Shown: positions 23,968 to 33,095, numbered from the stretch's first letter. The stretch: DNA of 35,620 nucleotides from an uncultured Acetatifactor sp. (GCA_910577185.1 CAJTLR010000005.1:62213-97832); one strand, 5' to 3'. Program-made: numbers and translations. Notes: a model not told the origin generated them from the sequence alone.

Positions 23968-24675
23968 ATGTATACTTTTGAAAGCAGAATCAGATACAGC
24001 GAGACGGACAGCGAGGGGAAGCTTACCATGGCTTCCCTTATCAACTATTTTCAAGATTGCTCCAATTTTCATTCGGAGGATCTGGGACTGGGGCTGGAGT
24101 ATCTGCGGGAAAGGCATCTGGCATGGGTGCTGTCCGCGTGGCAGATTGTGGTGGAACGCTATCCCGGCTTATGTGAAAAGGTGACGGTGGGAACACAGCC
24201 ATACGATATGAAAGGTTTTCTGGGATACCGGAATTTTGCCATGTGGGACGAAAAGGGAGAATTTGTGGCCAGGGCGAATTCCCTCTGGAGCCTTTTGGAT
24301 ATCCATACAGGCCGTCCGGAGATGATCACGGAAGATATGCTGAAGGGATACCGGCTGGGAGAAAAGCTGGAGATGGATTATGGGCCGCGGAAGATTGCCG
24401 TACCGCCGGGAGGGGAGGAAAAAGAACCGGTGACGGTGAAAATACACCATCTGGACACCAATCATCATGTAAACAACCAGCAGTTTATCAACATAGCCAT
24501 GGATTATCTGCCGGAAGATTTTGTGACCGGCCAGATCCGGGCGGAATATAAAAGGCAGGCATTTCTGGATGACGTTCTGGTTCCTTCCGTGACGGCCGGG
24601 GAGGGAATGGTGATTGTGGTGCTGGGGGATGGCGGAAACAGGCCTTATGCCACGGTGGAGTTTACGCGTAAATAA
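23968..24675 (+). CDS. acyl-ACP thioesterase family protein
   Basis: 235 residues, double hot-dog fold of the FatA/FatB-like family. N-terminal RIRYSETDSEGKLTMASLINYFQDCS, middle HLAWVLSAWQIVVERYP, and the second domain with HHLDTNHHVNNQQFINIAMDYLP (the DxNxHVNN motif associated with catalysis). Hydrolyses acyl-ACP to release free fatty acids; a role in lipid turnover or supply is inferred. Length is normal for the bacterial forms. The 148 bp before it hold no other gene that I can support. Confidence 0.9.
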   Translation: MYTFESRIRYSETDSEGKLTMASLINYFQDCSNFHSEDLGLGLEYLRERHLAWVLSAWQIVVERYPGLCEKVTVGTQPYDMKGFLGYRNFAMWDEKGEFVARANSLWSLLDIHTGRPEMITEDMLKGYRLGEKLEMDYGPRKIAVPPGGEEKEPVTVKIHHLDTNHHVNNQQFINIAMDYLPEDFVTGQIRAEYKRQAFLDDVLVPSVTAGEGMVIVVLGDGGNRPYATVEFTRK

Positions 24676-24735
24676 CCGGCCAGGGCCGGCGGTAAAATAT
24701 AGAAATAAGACATTGGTCGGAAATGGAGATTTGGT

Positions 24736-25578
24736 ATGATTCGTTTGGGCGAAAAACAGGATTTGGTCATTGTGAAACAGGTGGAATTTGGTGTATATCT
24801 GGCGGTTTCCCAGGAAGAGGGGGAGGAGAAGGTACTCCTGCCGAAAAAGCAGGTGCCGGACCAGAGCCAGATGGGAGACACGCTGAATGTGTTTATCTAC
24901 CGCGATTCCAGGGACAGACTGATTGCAACCACCAGACAGCCGCTTCTTGTGATGGGAGAGATTGCGGAGCTGACAGTGGCGCAGGTGGGGAAATTCGGAG
25001 CGTTTCTGGACTGGGGACTGGAGAAAGACCTGCTGCTTCCCTTTAAACAGCAGCGCGGGAAAGTGGAGCAGGGAGAGAAAGTACTGGTGTCCCTTTACAT
25101 AGATAAAAGTGACCGGCTCTGCGCCACCATGAATGTGTATGACAATCTGCGCACGGACAGCCCTTATGGCAAAGACGACAAGGTTACGGGCCGTGTGTAT
25201 GAGATGAGCGATAATTTCGGCGCGTTTGTGGCGGTGGATAACCAGTATTCGGCCCTGATTTCCAAAAAAGAGCTATATGGAAATGTGGAACTGGGAAAAG
25301 ATGTGTCTGCAAGGGTGGTTCAGGTGCGGGAAGACGGCAAACTGAACCTGAGTATCAGGGATAAGGCTTATCTGCAGATGGACAAGGACGGGGAAGCGCT
25401 TCTTGCGCTTATGGACAGTTACGGCGGAAGCCTGCCTTTCAGTGAAAAGGCATCGCCGGAACGGATCAGGCAGGAGACTGGGATGAGCAAAAACGAGTTC
25501 AAACGTGCGATAGGAGGATTGCTGAAAGCAGGGAAGATCGAAATCGGGGCAGAACAAATCCGCAGAACAGGCCATTAG
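24736..25578 (+). CDS. S1-domain RNA-binding protein, CvfB/YitL family
   Basis: 280 residues, full length for CvfB: S1-type OB folds (first near 1-65, second 70-135 with AQVGKFGAFLDWGL, third 145-210 with DNFGAFVAVDNQYSALI) and a C-terminal winged helix (SPERIRQETGMSKNEFKRAIGGLLKAGKIEI). In Staphylococcus CvfB affects virulence gene expression and binds RNA; the general function is post-transcriptional control. GGAG precedes the ATG. Often annotated as GntR-like because of the winged helix, which the S1 repeats contradict. Confidence 0.92.
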   Translation: MIRLGEKQDLVIVKQVEFGVYLAVSQEEGEEKVLLPKKQVPDQSQMGDTLNVFIYRDSRDRLIATTRQPLLVMGEIAELTVAQVGKFGAFLDWGLEKDLLLPFKQQRGKVEQGEKVLVSLYIDKSDRLCATMNVYDNLRTDSPYGKDDKVTGRVYEMSDNFGAFVAVDNQYSALISKKELYGNVELGKDVSARVVQVREDGKLNLSIRDKAYLQMDKDGEALLALMDSYGGSLPFSEKASPERIRQETGMSKNEFKRAIGGLLKAGKIEIGAEQIRRTGH

Positions 25579-25685
25579 GAAATGAAATACAAATTATTAA
25601 GAAAATGGAAAATTGCCGGAAAGTCTGGTAAAGTGTATTCCGATATGTTAAAATATCCTGAGGAATCCCGCTGGGAGAAGGGGCG

Positions 25686-26591
25686 GTGGTAAAGGACGGC
25701 GGTACGGAGCAGTTTGAGAGTTACCTTCTGGTGAGTCCTGCCCGGAGGCTGTCCTTGGCTGTTGCGGCTACCAGTGACGGAGATGTCTGGTTGCTTGAGG
25801 TGCTGGAAGATATCGGAAGGGAAGCCCTGAGGATCATGGAAGAGGAGCGGAAGGGAGAAGCTGAACACGGAGACAAAGCCGGGGCTGACCGGAAACCACA
25901 GGAGTCCGGAGGAGGTGCGGAAATTGAAGAATCTGTAGAGGCAGGCAGCGCCGAAAGTGGGGAATCTGTGGAACCGGCACAATCCTCTGCTGCCGGGGAG
26001 CCGGGTATGGAAGAGAATGTGCCTCCGGATATTTCCCGCAAATACAGCGGACTGGCATACGGCAGCTGCAGGGCCTATCGTTTTTCCGTTTGCAAAAATA
26101 CGTTGAATACGGAAATTCTGGAAGCGGGCGGAACCTGGATAAAGGAAGAAGAATTAAGCGATTTTCAGTGGGATGGGAAATGCTTTGCAAAAGGGGAGTA
26201 TGACAAAATTCTGGCGGAGGAATATAACGGGAACATCTACTACATCAGGTGGGGCGAGGCTTTCTGTCAGAAAAACAGCGGATATCCCTCCCCGGGAACT
26301 CTTTGGCCCCGCCTGGTGGGAACTTGTTTTACGGCAGAAGGAGAGGATGCTATTTTCAACAGGATATGCCTGGAAGCCGTCAATGAGGAAAACGTACTGT
26401 TATTTACCACAGACCATGAGGAATACCCCGTTGTGCCCCTTGTATGTGATCCGCGAAAGGAAAATGAAACCTGCCTGATTTCGGAGACGGACAGGGACGG
26501 GATTGTTTTCCGCCTGGAACAAGAGGGGGAGCAGCTCTGGCTGTGGGCAGGAACGGACAAGTATAGGGCCGACAGGACAGTAGGGAGCTAG
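25686..26591 (+). CDS. hypothetical protein with acidic low-complexity linker
   Basis: 301 residues starting at GTG 25686, with GGGAG 8 bp upstream and an in-frame stop at 25659 that limits other choices. A small N-terminal part (ESYLLVSPARRLSLAVAA) is followed by a Glu/Ser/Gly-rich linker (about 55-115) and a C-terminal domain rich in aromatic residues (GTWIKEEELSDFQWDGKCF, YYIRWGEAFCQK, FTTDHEEYPVV). No signal peptide or membrane segment. I do not recognise the family. A possible extended -10 (TGTTAAAAT near 25647) could drive it. Confidence 0.7.
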   Translation: MVKDGGTEQFESYLLVSPARRLSLAVAATSDGDVWLLEVLEDIGREALRIMEEERKGEAEHGDKAGADRKPQESGGGAEIEESVEAGSAESGESVEPAQSSAAGEPGMEENVPPDISRKYSGLAYGSCRAYRFSVCKNTLNTEILEAGGTWIKEEELSDFQWDGKCFAKGEYDKILAEEYNGNIYYIRWGEAFCQKNSGYPSPGTLWPRLVGTCFTAEGEDAIFNRICLEAVNEENVLLFTTDHEEYPVVPLVCDPRKENETCLISETDRDGIVFRLEQEGEQLWLWAGTDKYRADRTVGS

Positions 26592-26600
26592 CAGTGCGCC

Positions 26601-26622
26601 AAACCGCATGCTCTTGCGGTTT
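26601..26622. terminator. perfect hairpin, possible weak terminator
   Basis: AAACCGCA-tgctct-TGCGGTTT, 8-bp perfect stem ten bases after the previous stop. The following bases are GTGTGC rather than a T-run, so termination would be inefficient. Confidence 0.4.
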
Positions 26623-26751
26623 GTGTGCATCATCAAAACCTCCGGGCTTTTATGGATGCTGGTGCGGCTGGCCGCATGGGGGTTTAGAAACGGAGCAGTT
26701 TAGGGGATTTAGAGTTTCCGGGGTTGCCCGGAATGGGAATGGAGGTATAGT

Positions 26752-26940
26752 ATGGATATAGCAGGTGTATCGACAGCACTGATGAATGTTTCCGCGATGC
26801 CGCAGATCGGCACGGCCGTGCTGGGCAAGGCGCTGGATACAAATGAGCAGCTGGCGGCCGGAATGGTGCAGATGATAGATGCAGCCATGGAGTTGAGCGT
26901 TAATCCAAATGTGGGGGCAAATATTGACATACGCATCTGA
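26752..26940 (+). CDS. YjfB family protein (putative motility-associated)
   Basis: 62 residues, full length for the YjfB family: MDIAGVSTALMN, then LGKALDTNEQLAAGMVQMIDAA and a short tail. Family function is not established; the motility label comes from co-occurrence with flagellar genes. No flagellar gene is in this window and no sigma-D type promoter was seen upstream. GGAGG lies 7 bp before the ATG, and a clear terminator follows, so it is probably monocistronic. Confidence 0.82.
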   Translation: MDIAGVSTALMNVSAMPQIGTAVLGKALDTNEQLAAGMVQMIDAAMELSVNPNVGANIDIRI

Positions 26941-26973
26941 ATACGGCGGTTTGCGTTGTATGAATTGTCTGGA

Positions 26974-27008
26974 AGACTGCCTGAGGGAATACTTCAGGTA
27001 GTCTTTTT
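26974..27008 (+). terminator. rho-independent terminator after the YjfB gene
   Basis: 11-bp stem AGACTGCCTGA/TCAGGTAGTCT (one G-U pair), about 9-base loop, followed by TTTTT. Confidence 0.9.
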
Positions 27009-27029
27009 GTGAAAAATCATAAAATCCTA

Positions 27030-27058
27030 TTGCTTTTTTTCCTTATTTTTTGTACATT
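27030..27058 (+). promoter_or_regulatory. possible promoter of the CdaR/PucR regulator
   Basis: TTGCTT (27030-27035), 17 bp T-rich spacer, TACATT (27053-27058). About 60 bp before the start codon. Confidence 0.4.
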
Positions 27059-27121
27059 TGTAAGTATAGGAGCAGAAAATAGCAGCAGGGTTGGCCATAA
27101 TGTCAGAAGGAGTGGGGTTTT

Positions 27122-28207
27122 ATGATATCAAATCAAATTTTACAGAATACAATTGATGGACTGAAAAACATTGCCCGGGTCGAGTTTTGTGTTATGGACG
27201 TGGATGGGAAAGAGGTGGCGTCCACCACTGACATGAGCAGCAACGGGAAAGCGGCGGCTGAATTTGCAACATCTCCTGCGGACTCCCAGGAAATACATGG
27301 ATACCAGTTTTTTAAGATATTCGACGACCAGCAGCTGGAATATGTGCTGGTGGCGGGGGGCGCCGACGAAGATGCGTACATGGTCGGCAAAATGGCGGCA
27401 TTTCAGATTCAGAATCTTCTGGTGGCTTACCGGGAGCGTCTTGATAAGGATAATTTTGTCAAGAATCTTCTTCTGGATAATCTGCTGCTGGTGGATATTT
27501 ACAGTCGTTCCAAGAGACTGCATATCCAGACCGATATGCCAAGGGTGGTACTGATTGTGGAATCGGTGACCGGGCGGGATAATAATGTGCTGGAGCTTGC
27601 CAGAACGTATTTTAACGGCAGCAGCAAGGATTTTGTCACCGAAGTAGATGAAAATAATGTAATTATAGTGAAGGAACTGGCAGATGGGGATGCCATGAAG
27701 GAGATGGAAAAATCATCCCGGCAGCTTTGGGCATTTTTGAAAAAAGAAGGTGTGAAAGAGAGCCGCATCGCGTATGGAACGGTGGTTCAGGAGATCAAGG
27801 AGGTAAGCCGTTCTTATAAAGAGGCGAAAATGGCCCTGGATGTGGGTAAAATCTTTTTTCAGGACAGGGAGATTATCGCCTACAGTGAGCTGGGAATCGG
27901 AAGGCTGATTTACCAGCTGCCCATACCATTGTGCAAAATGTTTATCCGTGAGATTTTCGGGGGAAAAAGCCCCGATGAATTTGACGAGGAAACCCTGGGA
28001 ACAGTGCATAAGTTTTTTGAGAACAGCCTGAATGTGTCGGAGACTTCCCGGCAGCTTTTCATTCATAGAAATACCCTTGTATACCGTCTGGACAAACTGC
28101 AGAAAAGTACGGGACTGGATTTGCGGGTTTTTGAGGATGCCATTACGTTCAGGATAGCGCTTATGGTGGTGAAATATATGAAATATATGGAAAATGTGGA
28201 TTATTAG
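27122..28207 (+). CDS. CdaR/PucR family transcriptional regulator
   Basis: 361 residues. The N-terminal region (about 1-110) looks like the putative sugar-diacid-recognition or PAS-like sensing domain of CdaR proteins (ARVEFCVMDVDGKEVAST). The centre is GGDEF-like as in this family, and the C-terminus carries the PucR helix-turn-helix (NVSETSRQLFIHRNTLVYR followed by LQKSTGLDLRVFEDAITFRI). Such proteins activate carbohydrate, purine or amino-acid genes, but no transporter or catabolic operon is adjacent. GGAG lies upstream of the ATG. It is followed after 30 bp by ftsE, perhaps in one transcript. Confidence 0.88.
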   Translation: MISNQILQNTIDGLKNIARVEFCVMDVDGKEVASTTDMSSNGKAAAEFATSPADSQEIHGYQFFKIFDDQQLEYVLVAGGADEDAYMVGKMAAFQIQNLLVAYRERLDKDNFVKNLLLDNLLLVDIYSRSKRLHIQTDMPRVVLIVESVTGRDNNVLELARTYFNGSSKDFVTEVDENNVIIVKELADGDAMKEMEKSSRQLWAFLKKEGVKESRIAYGTVVQEIKEVSRSYKEAKMALDVGKIFFQDREIIAYSELGIGRLIYQLPIPLCKMFIREIFGGKSPDEFDEETLGTVHKFFENSLNVSETSRQLFIHRNTLVYRLDKLQKSTGLDLRVFEDAITFRIALMVVKYMKYMENVDY

Positions 28208-28237
28208 GAATGACTGCAGTGCGGATGGAGGAAGACG

Positions 28238-28981
28238 ATGAGCAAAAAGGAGCTGTCGTGGAGAAAACGGGAGCAATTTATTGAAGATAACGGCATTATT
28301 TTTCTGGATAATGTGACCAAGGTTTATTCCAAGGGCAATCCTGCCCTCAACGGAATCACCCTTGGGATCGGCAAGGGAGAATTTGTATTTATTGTGGGAG
28401 ACAGCGGGTCCGGGAAATCCACACTGATCAGACTGCTTCTGCGGGAGCTGACAGCTTCCAGCGGCAATGTCTATGTCATGGGAAGTGACCTGGCAAAGCT
28501 GAAGCACAGGCAGATTCCGAAATTCCGCCGTAATCTTGGAGTCGTATTCCAGGACTTCCGTCTGCTGAATGACAGAAATGTATATGAAAATGTGGCCTTT
28601 GCCCAGCGCATTATTGAGACTCCCGTCAAGGAAATCAGGAGAAATGTGCCTACGGTCCTGGCGACTGTAGGACTTGCCGGCAAATACAAGGCAAAGACGA
28701 ACCAGCTGTCGGGCGGGGAACAGCAGCGGGTGGCGCTGGCCAGGGCGCTGGTAAATAAACCCTCCATTTTGCTGGCAGATGAGCCTACCGGTAATCTGGA
28801 TCCCAAAAATTCATGGGAAATCATGACTCTGCTGGAAGAGATCAACCAGAAGGGGACTACGGTTCTGGTAGTGACGCACAACAGGGAAATTGTGAATGCC
28901 ATGCATAAGCGGGTGGTGACCATGAAACGGGGCGTTATCATCAGTGACGAGGAGGGAGGCGAGTACATCGATGAAGATTAG
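28238..28981 (+). CDS. ftsE: cell division ATP-binding protein FtsE
   Basis: 247 residues, ABC ATPase. Walker A GDSGSGKST at 54-62, Q-loop in VFQDFRLL, signature LSGGEQQR, Walker B ILLADEPTG, and H-loop VTHNR. FtsE with FtsX forms a septal complex that drives peptidoglycan hydrolases. About 17 extra N-terminal residues (MSKKELSWRKREQFIED) precede the usual start; GGAGG before ATG 28238 supports them. Overlaps ftsX by 11 bp. Confidence 0.95.
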   Translation: MSKKELSWRKREQFIEDNGIIFLDNVTKVYSKGNPALNGITLGIGKGEFVFIVGDSGSGKSTLIRLLLRELTASSGNVYVMGSDLAKLKHRQIPKFRRNLGVVFQDFRLLNDRNVYENVAFAQRIIETPVKEIRRNVPTVLATVGLAGKYKAKTNQLSGGEQQRVALARALVNKPSILLADEPTGNLDPKNSWEIMTLLEEINQKGTTVLVVTHNREIVNAMHKRVVTMKRGVIISDEEGGEYIDED

Positions 28982-29918
28982 CACATTGTTTTACACCATA
29001 AGGCAGGGATTTGTCAATATCTTCCGCAACAAATGGTATTCCCTGGCCTCTGTGGCTACCATCGCCGCCTGCTTGTTTCTGTTTGGCCTATTCTACGCGG
29101 TTGTGAGGAATTTTCAGAGTATTGTGATGAAAGCGGAGGAAGGCGTTTCCGTAACCGTGTTTTTCCACAGCGAGAATGATATTTTCTGCGGAAGCCATGA
29201 GGAAGGGCAGATTCCGACGGATGAACGGATAGAAGAGATCGGCCAGATGATAGCCAACCGCACGGAGGTGCTGGCGGTTAAGTTTATTTCGGATGAAGAA
29301 GCCTGGGATTCGTTTACCAAAGAAGAATTCGGGGAGGATTTTAATGCCTATGCCATCGGATTTCTGGAAAATCCGCTGGAAGGTGACGACAGCTATGAAG
29401 TTTTTCTGAATGATGTTTCCATGCAGAACGCGCTGGTCACATGGCTGGAGTCCATTCCGGAGGTACGTAAGGTCAACCACTCGGCGCTGACGGCTGATAC
29501 GCTGAGCGGCGTCAACCTTCTGATCGCATATGTATCCGTGGGTATTATCGTCATATTGCTGGCGGTAAGTATTTTCCTGATCAGCAATACTGTGGCGGTG
29601 GGAATTTCCGTCCGTTCCGAAGAGATCAACATCATGAAATATATCGGTGCAACGGACTTTTTTGTCAGGTCCCCTTTTGTGCTGGAGGGTATGCTGATCG
29701 GGCTTCTGGGGGCGATGCTGCCGCTGTGGCTGATTTATGCGATCTATAATTATGCCCTGACATATATTATGGAAAGATTTTCCATTTTGAGCAGTTTTTT
29801 TGCATTCCTGCCGGTGGAGGAGGTATTTGGTGTACTGATGCCGGTGTCAGTGGCTGTAGGCGTGGGAATCGGATTTCTGGGAAGTATTACCACGGTCAGG
29901 AAACATTTGCATGTGTAA
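28971..29918 (+). CDS. ftsX: cell division protein FtsX (permease-like)
   Basis: 315 residues from ATG 28971 (GGAGGGAGG upstream; the frame is open to 28944 without support). Four membrane segments: one after the N-terminal MKISTLFYTIRQGFVNIFRNKWYS, three in the C-terminal half, with a large extracellular loop of about 140 residues between the first two and GISVRSEEINIMKYIGATDFFVRSPF after the second, typical of FtsX. The loop recruits a hydrolase or coiled-coil partner, most likely the product of the next gene. Confidence 0.95.
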   Translation: MKISTLFYTIRQGFVNIFRNKWYSLASVATIAACLFLFGLFYAVVRNFQSIVMKAEEGVSVTVFFHSENDIFCGSHEEGQIPTDERIEEIGQMIANRTEVLAVKFISDEEAWDSFTKEEFGEDFNAYAIGFLENPLEGDDSYEVFLNDVSMQNALVTWLESIPEVRKVNHSALTADTLSGVNLLIAYVSVGIIVILLAVSIFLISNTVAVGISVRSEEINIMKYIGATDFFVRSPFVLEGMLIGLLGAMLPLWLIYAIYNYALTYIMERFSILSSFFAFLPVEEVFGVLMPVSVAVGVGIGFLGSITTVRKHLHV

Positions 29919-31194
29919 GAGCGAGAGTCGTATGGGGAAAAAATCAATTTACTGCAGCCGGGGAGGCAGATTCGTATCCCGGGCTGCGGGTTGCCTGATA
30001 TTGTGTATTGTTCTGGGACTGGTGGCAGCGCCGGTGGAGGTGTATGCATCCCGGTCAGGATCCGTGACATCGGAAAGCATCAAAGAAAAAGAGCAGCAGC
30101 TTTCTCAGAAAAAGGATGAGAAAGAGGCTTTAAAAGACGGACTGAGCAATTTAAAAGAAATCAAGAAAAATCTGGAGAGCCAGAAAGAAGATTTGAAGAA
30201 ATATGTGCAGGCCCTTGACGAAAGCCTGAAAGTGATTGAGGAGAAGATTGCCGAACTGAAAGAGCAGATCGGTGTGAAAGAAGAGGAGATCCTGCAGGCA
30301 CAGGCAGAGCTGGAGCAGGCGCAGGAAAGAGAAACCTCACAGAAAGAGGCCATGGCGGTCCGCGTCAGGGTAGTATACGAAAACGGAACGCCCAGTGTTC
30401 TGGACTTACTGCTGGGGGCAAGAAGCATCGGGGACTTTCTGAACAAAATGGATTTTGTGGAAAAGATGGTTGCGTCCGACCATAAAATGTGGCAGGACTA
30501 CAAGGCTGCGAGAGAGTATGTGCAGCTGTGCAAAGATGAACTGGAACTGGAAAAGGAAATACTGGATGAAACCAGGGAAAATGTGGAAATAGAACAAAAG
30601 AACCTGGAAGAGTTGATTGAACAGAAAAACAGTGATATTATAAGATACGAGACAGACATCAGCAATAAAGAGAAAGCAATTCGGGAATACGAAGAGGAGC
30701 TGAAGGCCCAGGAACAGGAAATAAAACAGCTGGAAGCTGCCGTGGCAGAGGAAAAAAAGCGTCTGCTGGCAGAGAATAGTAATCCGAGGACATACGACGG
30801 CGGAGTGTTCCAGTTTCCGCTGGCGACATACACCAGGGTATCGGACGATTACGGAATGCGTATTCATCCGACCCTGGGGGTAGAGCAGTTTCACAATGGG
30901 ATCGATTTTGCCGCTCCCGGGGGAACTGCCATTTATGCGGCTTATGAAGGGGAAGTGGTATCGGCTGCGTACAGCCCTACCATGGGAAATTATATTTTTA
31001 TAGATCACGGGGATGGACTGTATACTATTTACATGCATGCCTCTGCGCTGTATGTAAAGAAGGGCGATGTGGTTGCAAAGGGTGCAACCATTGCTGCGGT
31101 GGGAAGTACCGGGCGCTCCACAGGAAATCATCTCCATTTCAGCGTCAGGCTGAACGGCTCTTATGTATCCCCCTGGGGATATCTGGGGCAGTAA
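29911..31194 (+). CDS. murein hydrolase activator / M23 family endopeptidase with coiled coil
   Basis: 427 residues from ATG 29911 (overlaps ftsX by 8 bp, AGGA site); ATG 29932 is a fair alternative and gives a standard signal peptide (basic MGKKSIYCSRGGRF, hydrophobic CLILCIVLGLVAAP, VYA cleavage). A long coiled coil (about 50-290, heptad-rich in E, K, Q and L) precedes a C-terminal M23/LytM domain with metal ligands in HNGIDFAAP and HLHFSV. This EnvC/CwlO/PcsB-like layout together with the ftsEX neighbours indicates a septal or side-wall hydrolase controlled by FtsEX. Both zinc motifs are intact, so it is likely catalytic, unlike E. coli EnvC. Confidence 0.93.
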   Translation: MCKSESRMGKKSIYCSRGGRFVSRAAGCLILCIVLGLVAAPVEVYASRSGSVTSESIKEKEQQLSQKKDEKEALKDGLSNLKEIKKNLESQKEDLKKYVQALDESLKVIEEKIAELKEQIGVKEEEILQAQAELEQAQERETSQKEAMAVRVRVVYENGTPSVLDLLLGARSIGDFLNKMDFVEKMVASDHKMWQDYKAAREYVQLCKDELELEKEILDETRENVEIEQKNLEELIEQKNSDIIRYETDISNKEKAIREYEEELKAQEQEIKQLEAAVAEEKKRLLAENSNPRTYDGGVFQFPLATYTRVSDDYGMRIHPTLGVEQFHNGIDFAAPGGTAIYAAYEGEVVSAAYSPTMGNYIFIDHGDGLYTIYMHASALYVKKGDVVAKGATIAAVGSTGRSTGNHLHFSVRLNGSYVSPWGYLGQ

Positions 31195-31344
31195 TGGGGG
31201 AAGGATATATCACTCCCTGAGAACTGTTATTGTAAAAAGCAGTATCTGTCCACATGCGCCGGAGTGTTTCCGGACACGGCAGGAAATGGGAATTGACCGG
31301 CCGAAAACGCTGTGGATGGATGCGTATTGGAACAGGAGGAATCT

Positions 31345-32727
31345 ATGGACGAAAATAACGGGTATTTTGACCGCATTACCCCTTCCGGCGGGGGAAATTC
31401 CCAGGAACAGGGGAGCCAGGATGAATATGGCGGAACATACCAGACCGCCTGGCCTAACGGGCAGCAGCCCATGTCCCGGAAGCCGGAGCGGGGCAGTGGA
31501 AAAGGTTTGTTTATCGGCGGGCTGGTTACGGGAATTGCAGGGGCTTTGCTGATTTTTGCCATCTGCTATCTGGGACTTTATGTACAGAACATTGTGGAGT
31601 CAGGGCAGCAGAAGTCGGAGCAGCTGGATTTTCTGGAAGGCTCTGCCATTGACGAATCGGTGCTGGGCAAGATGCAGATGCTGGAAAGCACAATTGACAA
31701 GTATTTCTATCTGCATGAAGTTACGGATGAAGAGGTGCAGGATGGCATCTATCGGGGAATGCTGGCGGCGCTGGGGGATCCTTATTCGGAGTATTACTCG
31801 GCAGAGGAGCTGACGGCGCTGATGGAACAGACAGAGGGAGTCTATTACGGCATTGGGGCTTACATCAGCCTGGATGCGGCCACCGGACTGCCCAAGATCA
31901 GCGGAACGATTGCCGGAGCCCCGTCAGAGGAAGTGGATCTGCGTGCCAACGATCTGATCTATGAAGTGGATGGGGTCTCTGCCTATGGCCTGAACCTGAC
32001 GGAAGTGGTTTCCCTGATCAAGGGGCCCGAAAATACGGATGTGAATTTAACGATTATCCGGGAGGGAGCCTCGGATTACCTGGAAGTCAGTGTCACGCGG
32101 CGAAAAGTGGAGACGCCAACGGTGGAATACTCCATGCTGGAAGATGGCATGGCGTATATCCAGATAACAGAATTTGATGATGTGTCGGTAGAGCAGTTTG
32201 AAAATGCGCTGTCTTCTGCCAGAAGTGACGGCATGAAGGGAATGATTCTGGACCTGAGGGGAAATCCGGGAGGAAACCTGAACGCAGTGGTGGAGATGGC
32301 CCAGATGATTCTTCCGGAGGGTCTGGTGGTATACACGGAAGACAAAAACGGAAAAAGATCGGAATATAGCTGTGACGGAAAGAAAGAACTGGATGTGCCC
32401 CTGGTGGTGCTGGTGGATATGAACTCGGCCAGCGCATCCGAAATTATGGCCGGAGCCATCAAGGATTACAAACTGGGTACACTGGTGGGAACGACCACTT
32501 TTGGCAAGGGGATTGTCCAGCAGATCATTCCATTCCGTGACGGCTCCGCGGTTAAAATCACCATAAGCGCATATTACACGCCCAATGGCAACAATATACA
32601 TGGCATCGGTATCGAGCCGGATGTATTATGCGAATTTGACGGTGAGACCTATTATAACAGTGAAGATCATTATGACAACCAGCTGGAAAAGGCAAAGGAA
32701 GTGCTGAAGGAAATGCTGGAAAAATAG
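31345..32727 (+). CDS. S41 family C-terminal processing peptidase (CtpA/CtpB-like)
   Basis: 460 residues from ATG 31345, where AGGAGG is ideally placed; the frame runs back to 31312. Cytoplasmic Gly/Gln-rich head (1-50), one membrane anchor (53-80), PDZ domain (about 165-245) and the S41 protease core with ILDLRGNPGG (302-310), the serine cluster NSASASEIMAGA (360-371) and the general-base lysine K388 in TTFGKG. It cleaves periplasmic or wall-side proteins at their C-termini. Placement after ftsEX and the M23 hydrolase, as in other Firmicutes, suggests it processes division or wall proteins. Confidence 0.95.
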   Translation: MDENNGYFDRITPSGGGNSQEQGSQDEYGGTYQTAWPNGQQPMSRKPERGSGKGLFIGGLVTGIAGALLIFAICYLGLYVQNIVESGQQKSEQLDFLEGSAIDESVLGKMQMLESTIDKYFYLHEVTDEEVQDGIYRGMLAALGDPYSEYYSAEELTALMEQTEGVYYGIGAYISLDAATGLPKISGTIAGAPSEEVDLRANDLIYEVDGVSAYGLNLTEVVSLIKGPENTDVNLTIIREGASDYLEVSVTRRKVETPTVEYSMLEDGMAYIQITEFDDVSVEQFENALSSARSDGMKGMILDLRGNPGGNLNAVVEMAQMILPEGLVVYTEDKNGKRSEYSCDGKKELDVPLVVLVDMNSASASEIMAGAIKDYKLGTLVGTTTFGKGIVQQIIPFRDGSAVKITISAYYTPNGNNIHGIGIEPDVLCEFDGETYYNSEDHYDNQLEKAKEVLKEMLEK

Positions 32728-32746
32728 TGTATCGTAAGAGAGGGGG

Positions 32747-32797
32747 AAAGCGTATAAGGTGTACCGTTTCGCGCAGGGGATACTTTATACGCTTTTT
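32747..32797 (+). terminator. rho-independent terminator after the S41 peptidase gene
   Basis: AAAGCGTATAAGG pairs with CTTTATACGCTTT (12-13 bp, one G-U pair) across a loop of about 22 bases, ending in TTTTT. Confidence 0.75.
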
Positions 32798-32837
32798 AAA
32801 TTGGGAAAAAGTCCGTTGCGGGAGGGAGACTGGAAGG

Positions 32838-33095
32838 ATGTTTTTTTGGGGAAAAAAAGCAAATGTAACCGCACAGCTGGATGAAAAGCTGGAGCGGATT
32901 CAGATGAATTTTGAGAATAATTATAAAGACGCAGCACAGCTGAACCTGAAAGAATTTGAAACGCTTTTTGAGGAATTTTCCATGGCCGGAAAACTTTCAG
33001 AGAAGCAGAAAGATTATTATGAACGCAGGCTTGGAGAGTTTCAGGCGAGAATGCAGAATTTTACCCACAAGGACCAGAAGCCCACGTGGGTATAA
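32838..33095 (+). CDS. small helical hypothetical protein
   Basis: 85 residues from ATG 32838 (GGGAGGGAG upstream; the longer frame from 32727 spans the terminator hairpin and is unlikely). Mostly helical and charged: LDEKLERIQMNFENNYKDAAQ and LEEFSMAGKLSEKQKDYYER. No membrane segment. I do not recognise it; it resembles the small conserved helical proteins often found behind ctpA in clostridia, but this is an impression. A terminator separates it from the S41 gene. Confidence 0.7.
   Translation: MFFWGKKANVTAQLDEKLERIQMNFENNYKDAAQLNLKEFETLFEEFSMAGKLSEKQKDYYERRLGEFQARMQNFTHKDQKPTWV

Noticed and set aside
23855..24184. 109-codon frame before and over the thioesterase start
   Set aside because: Overlaps the well-supported thioesterase gene in another frame and shows no family pattern.
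25582..25692. 36-codon frame (MKYKLLRKWKIAGK...) before the acidic hypothetical gene
   Set aside because: No ribosome binding site at usable spacing; overlaps the promoter and start of the following gene; too short to support.
31163..31552. 129-codon frame between the M23 and S41 genes
   Set aside because: Overlaps the S41 start in another frame; no ribosome binding site and atypical composition.
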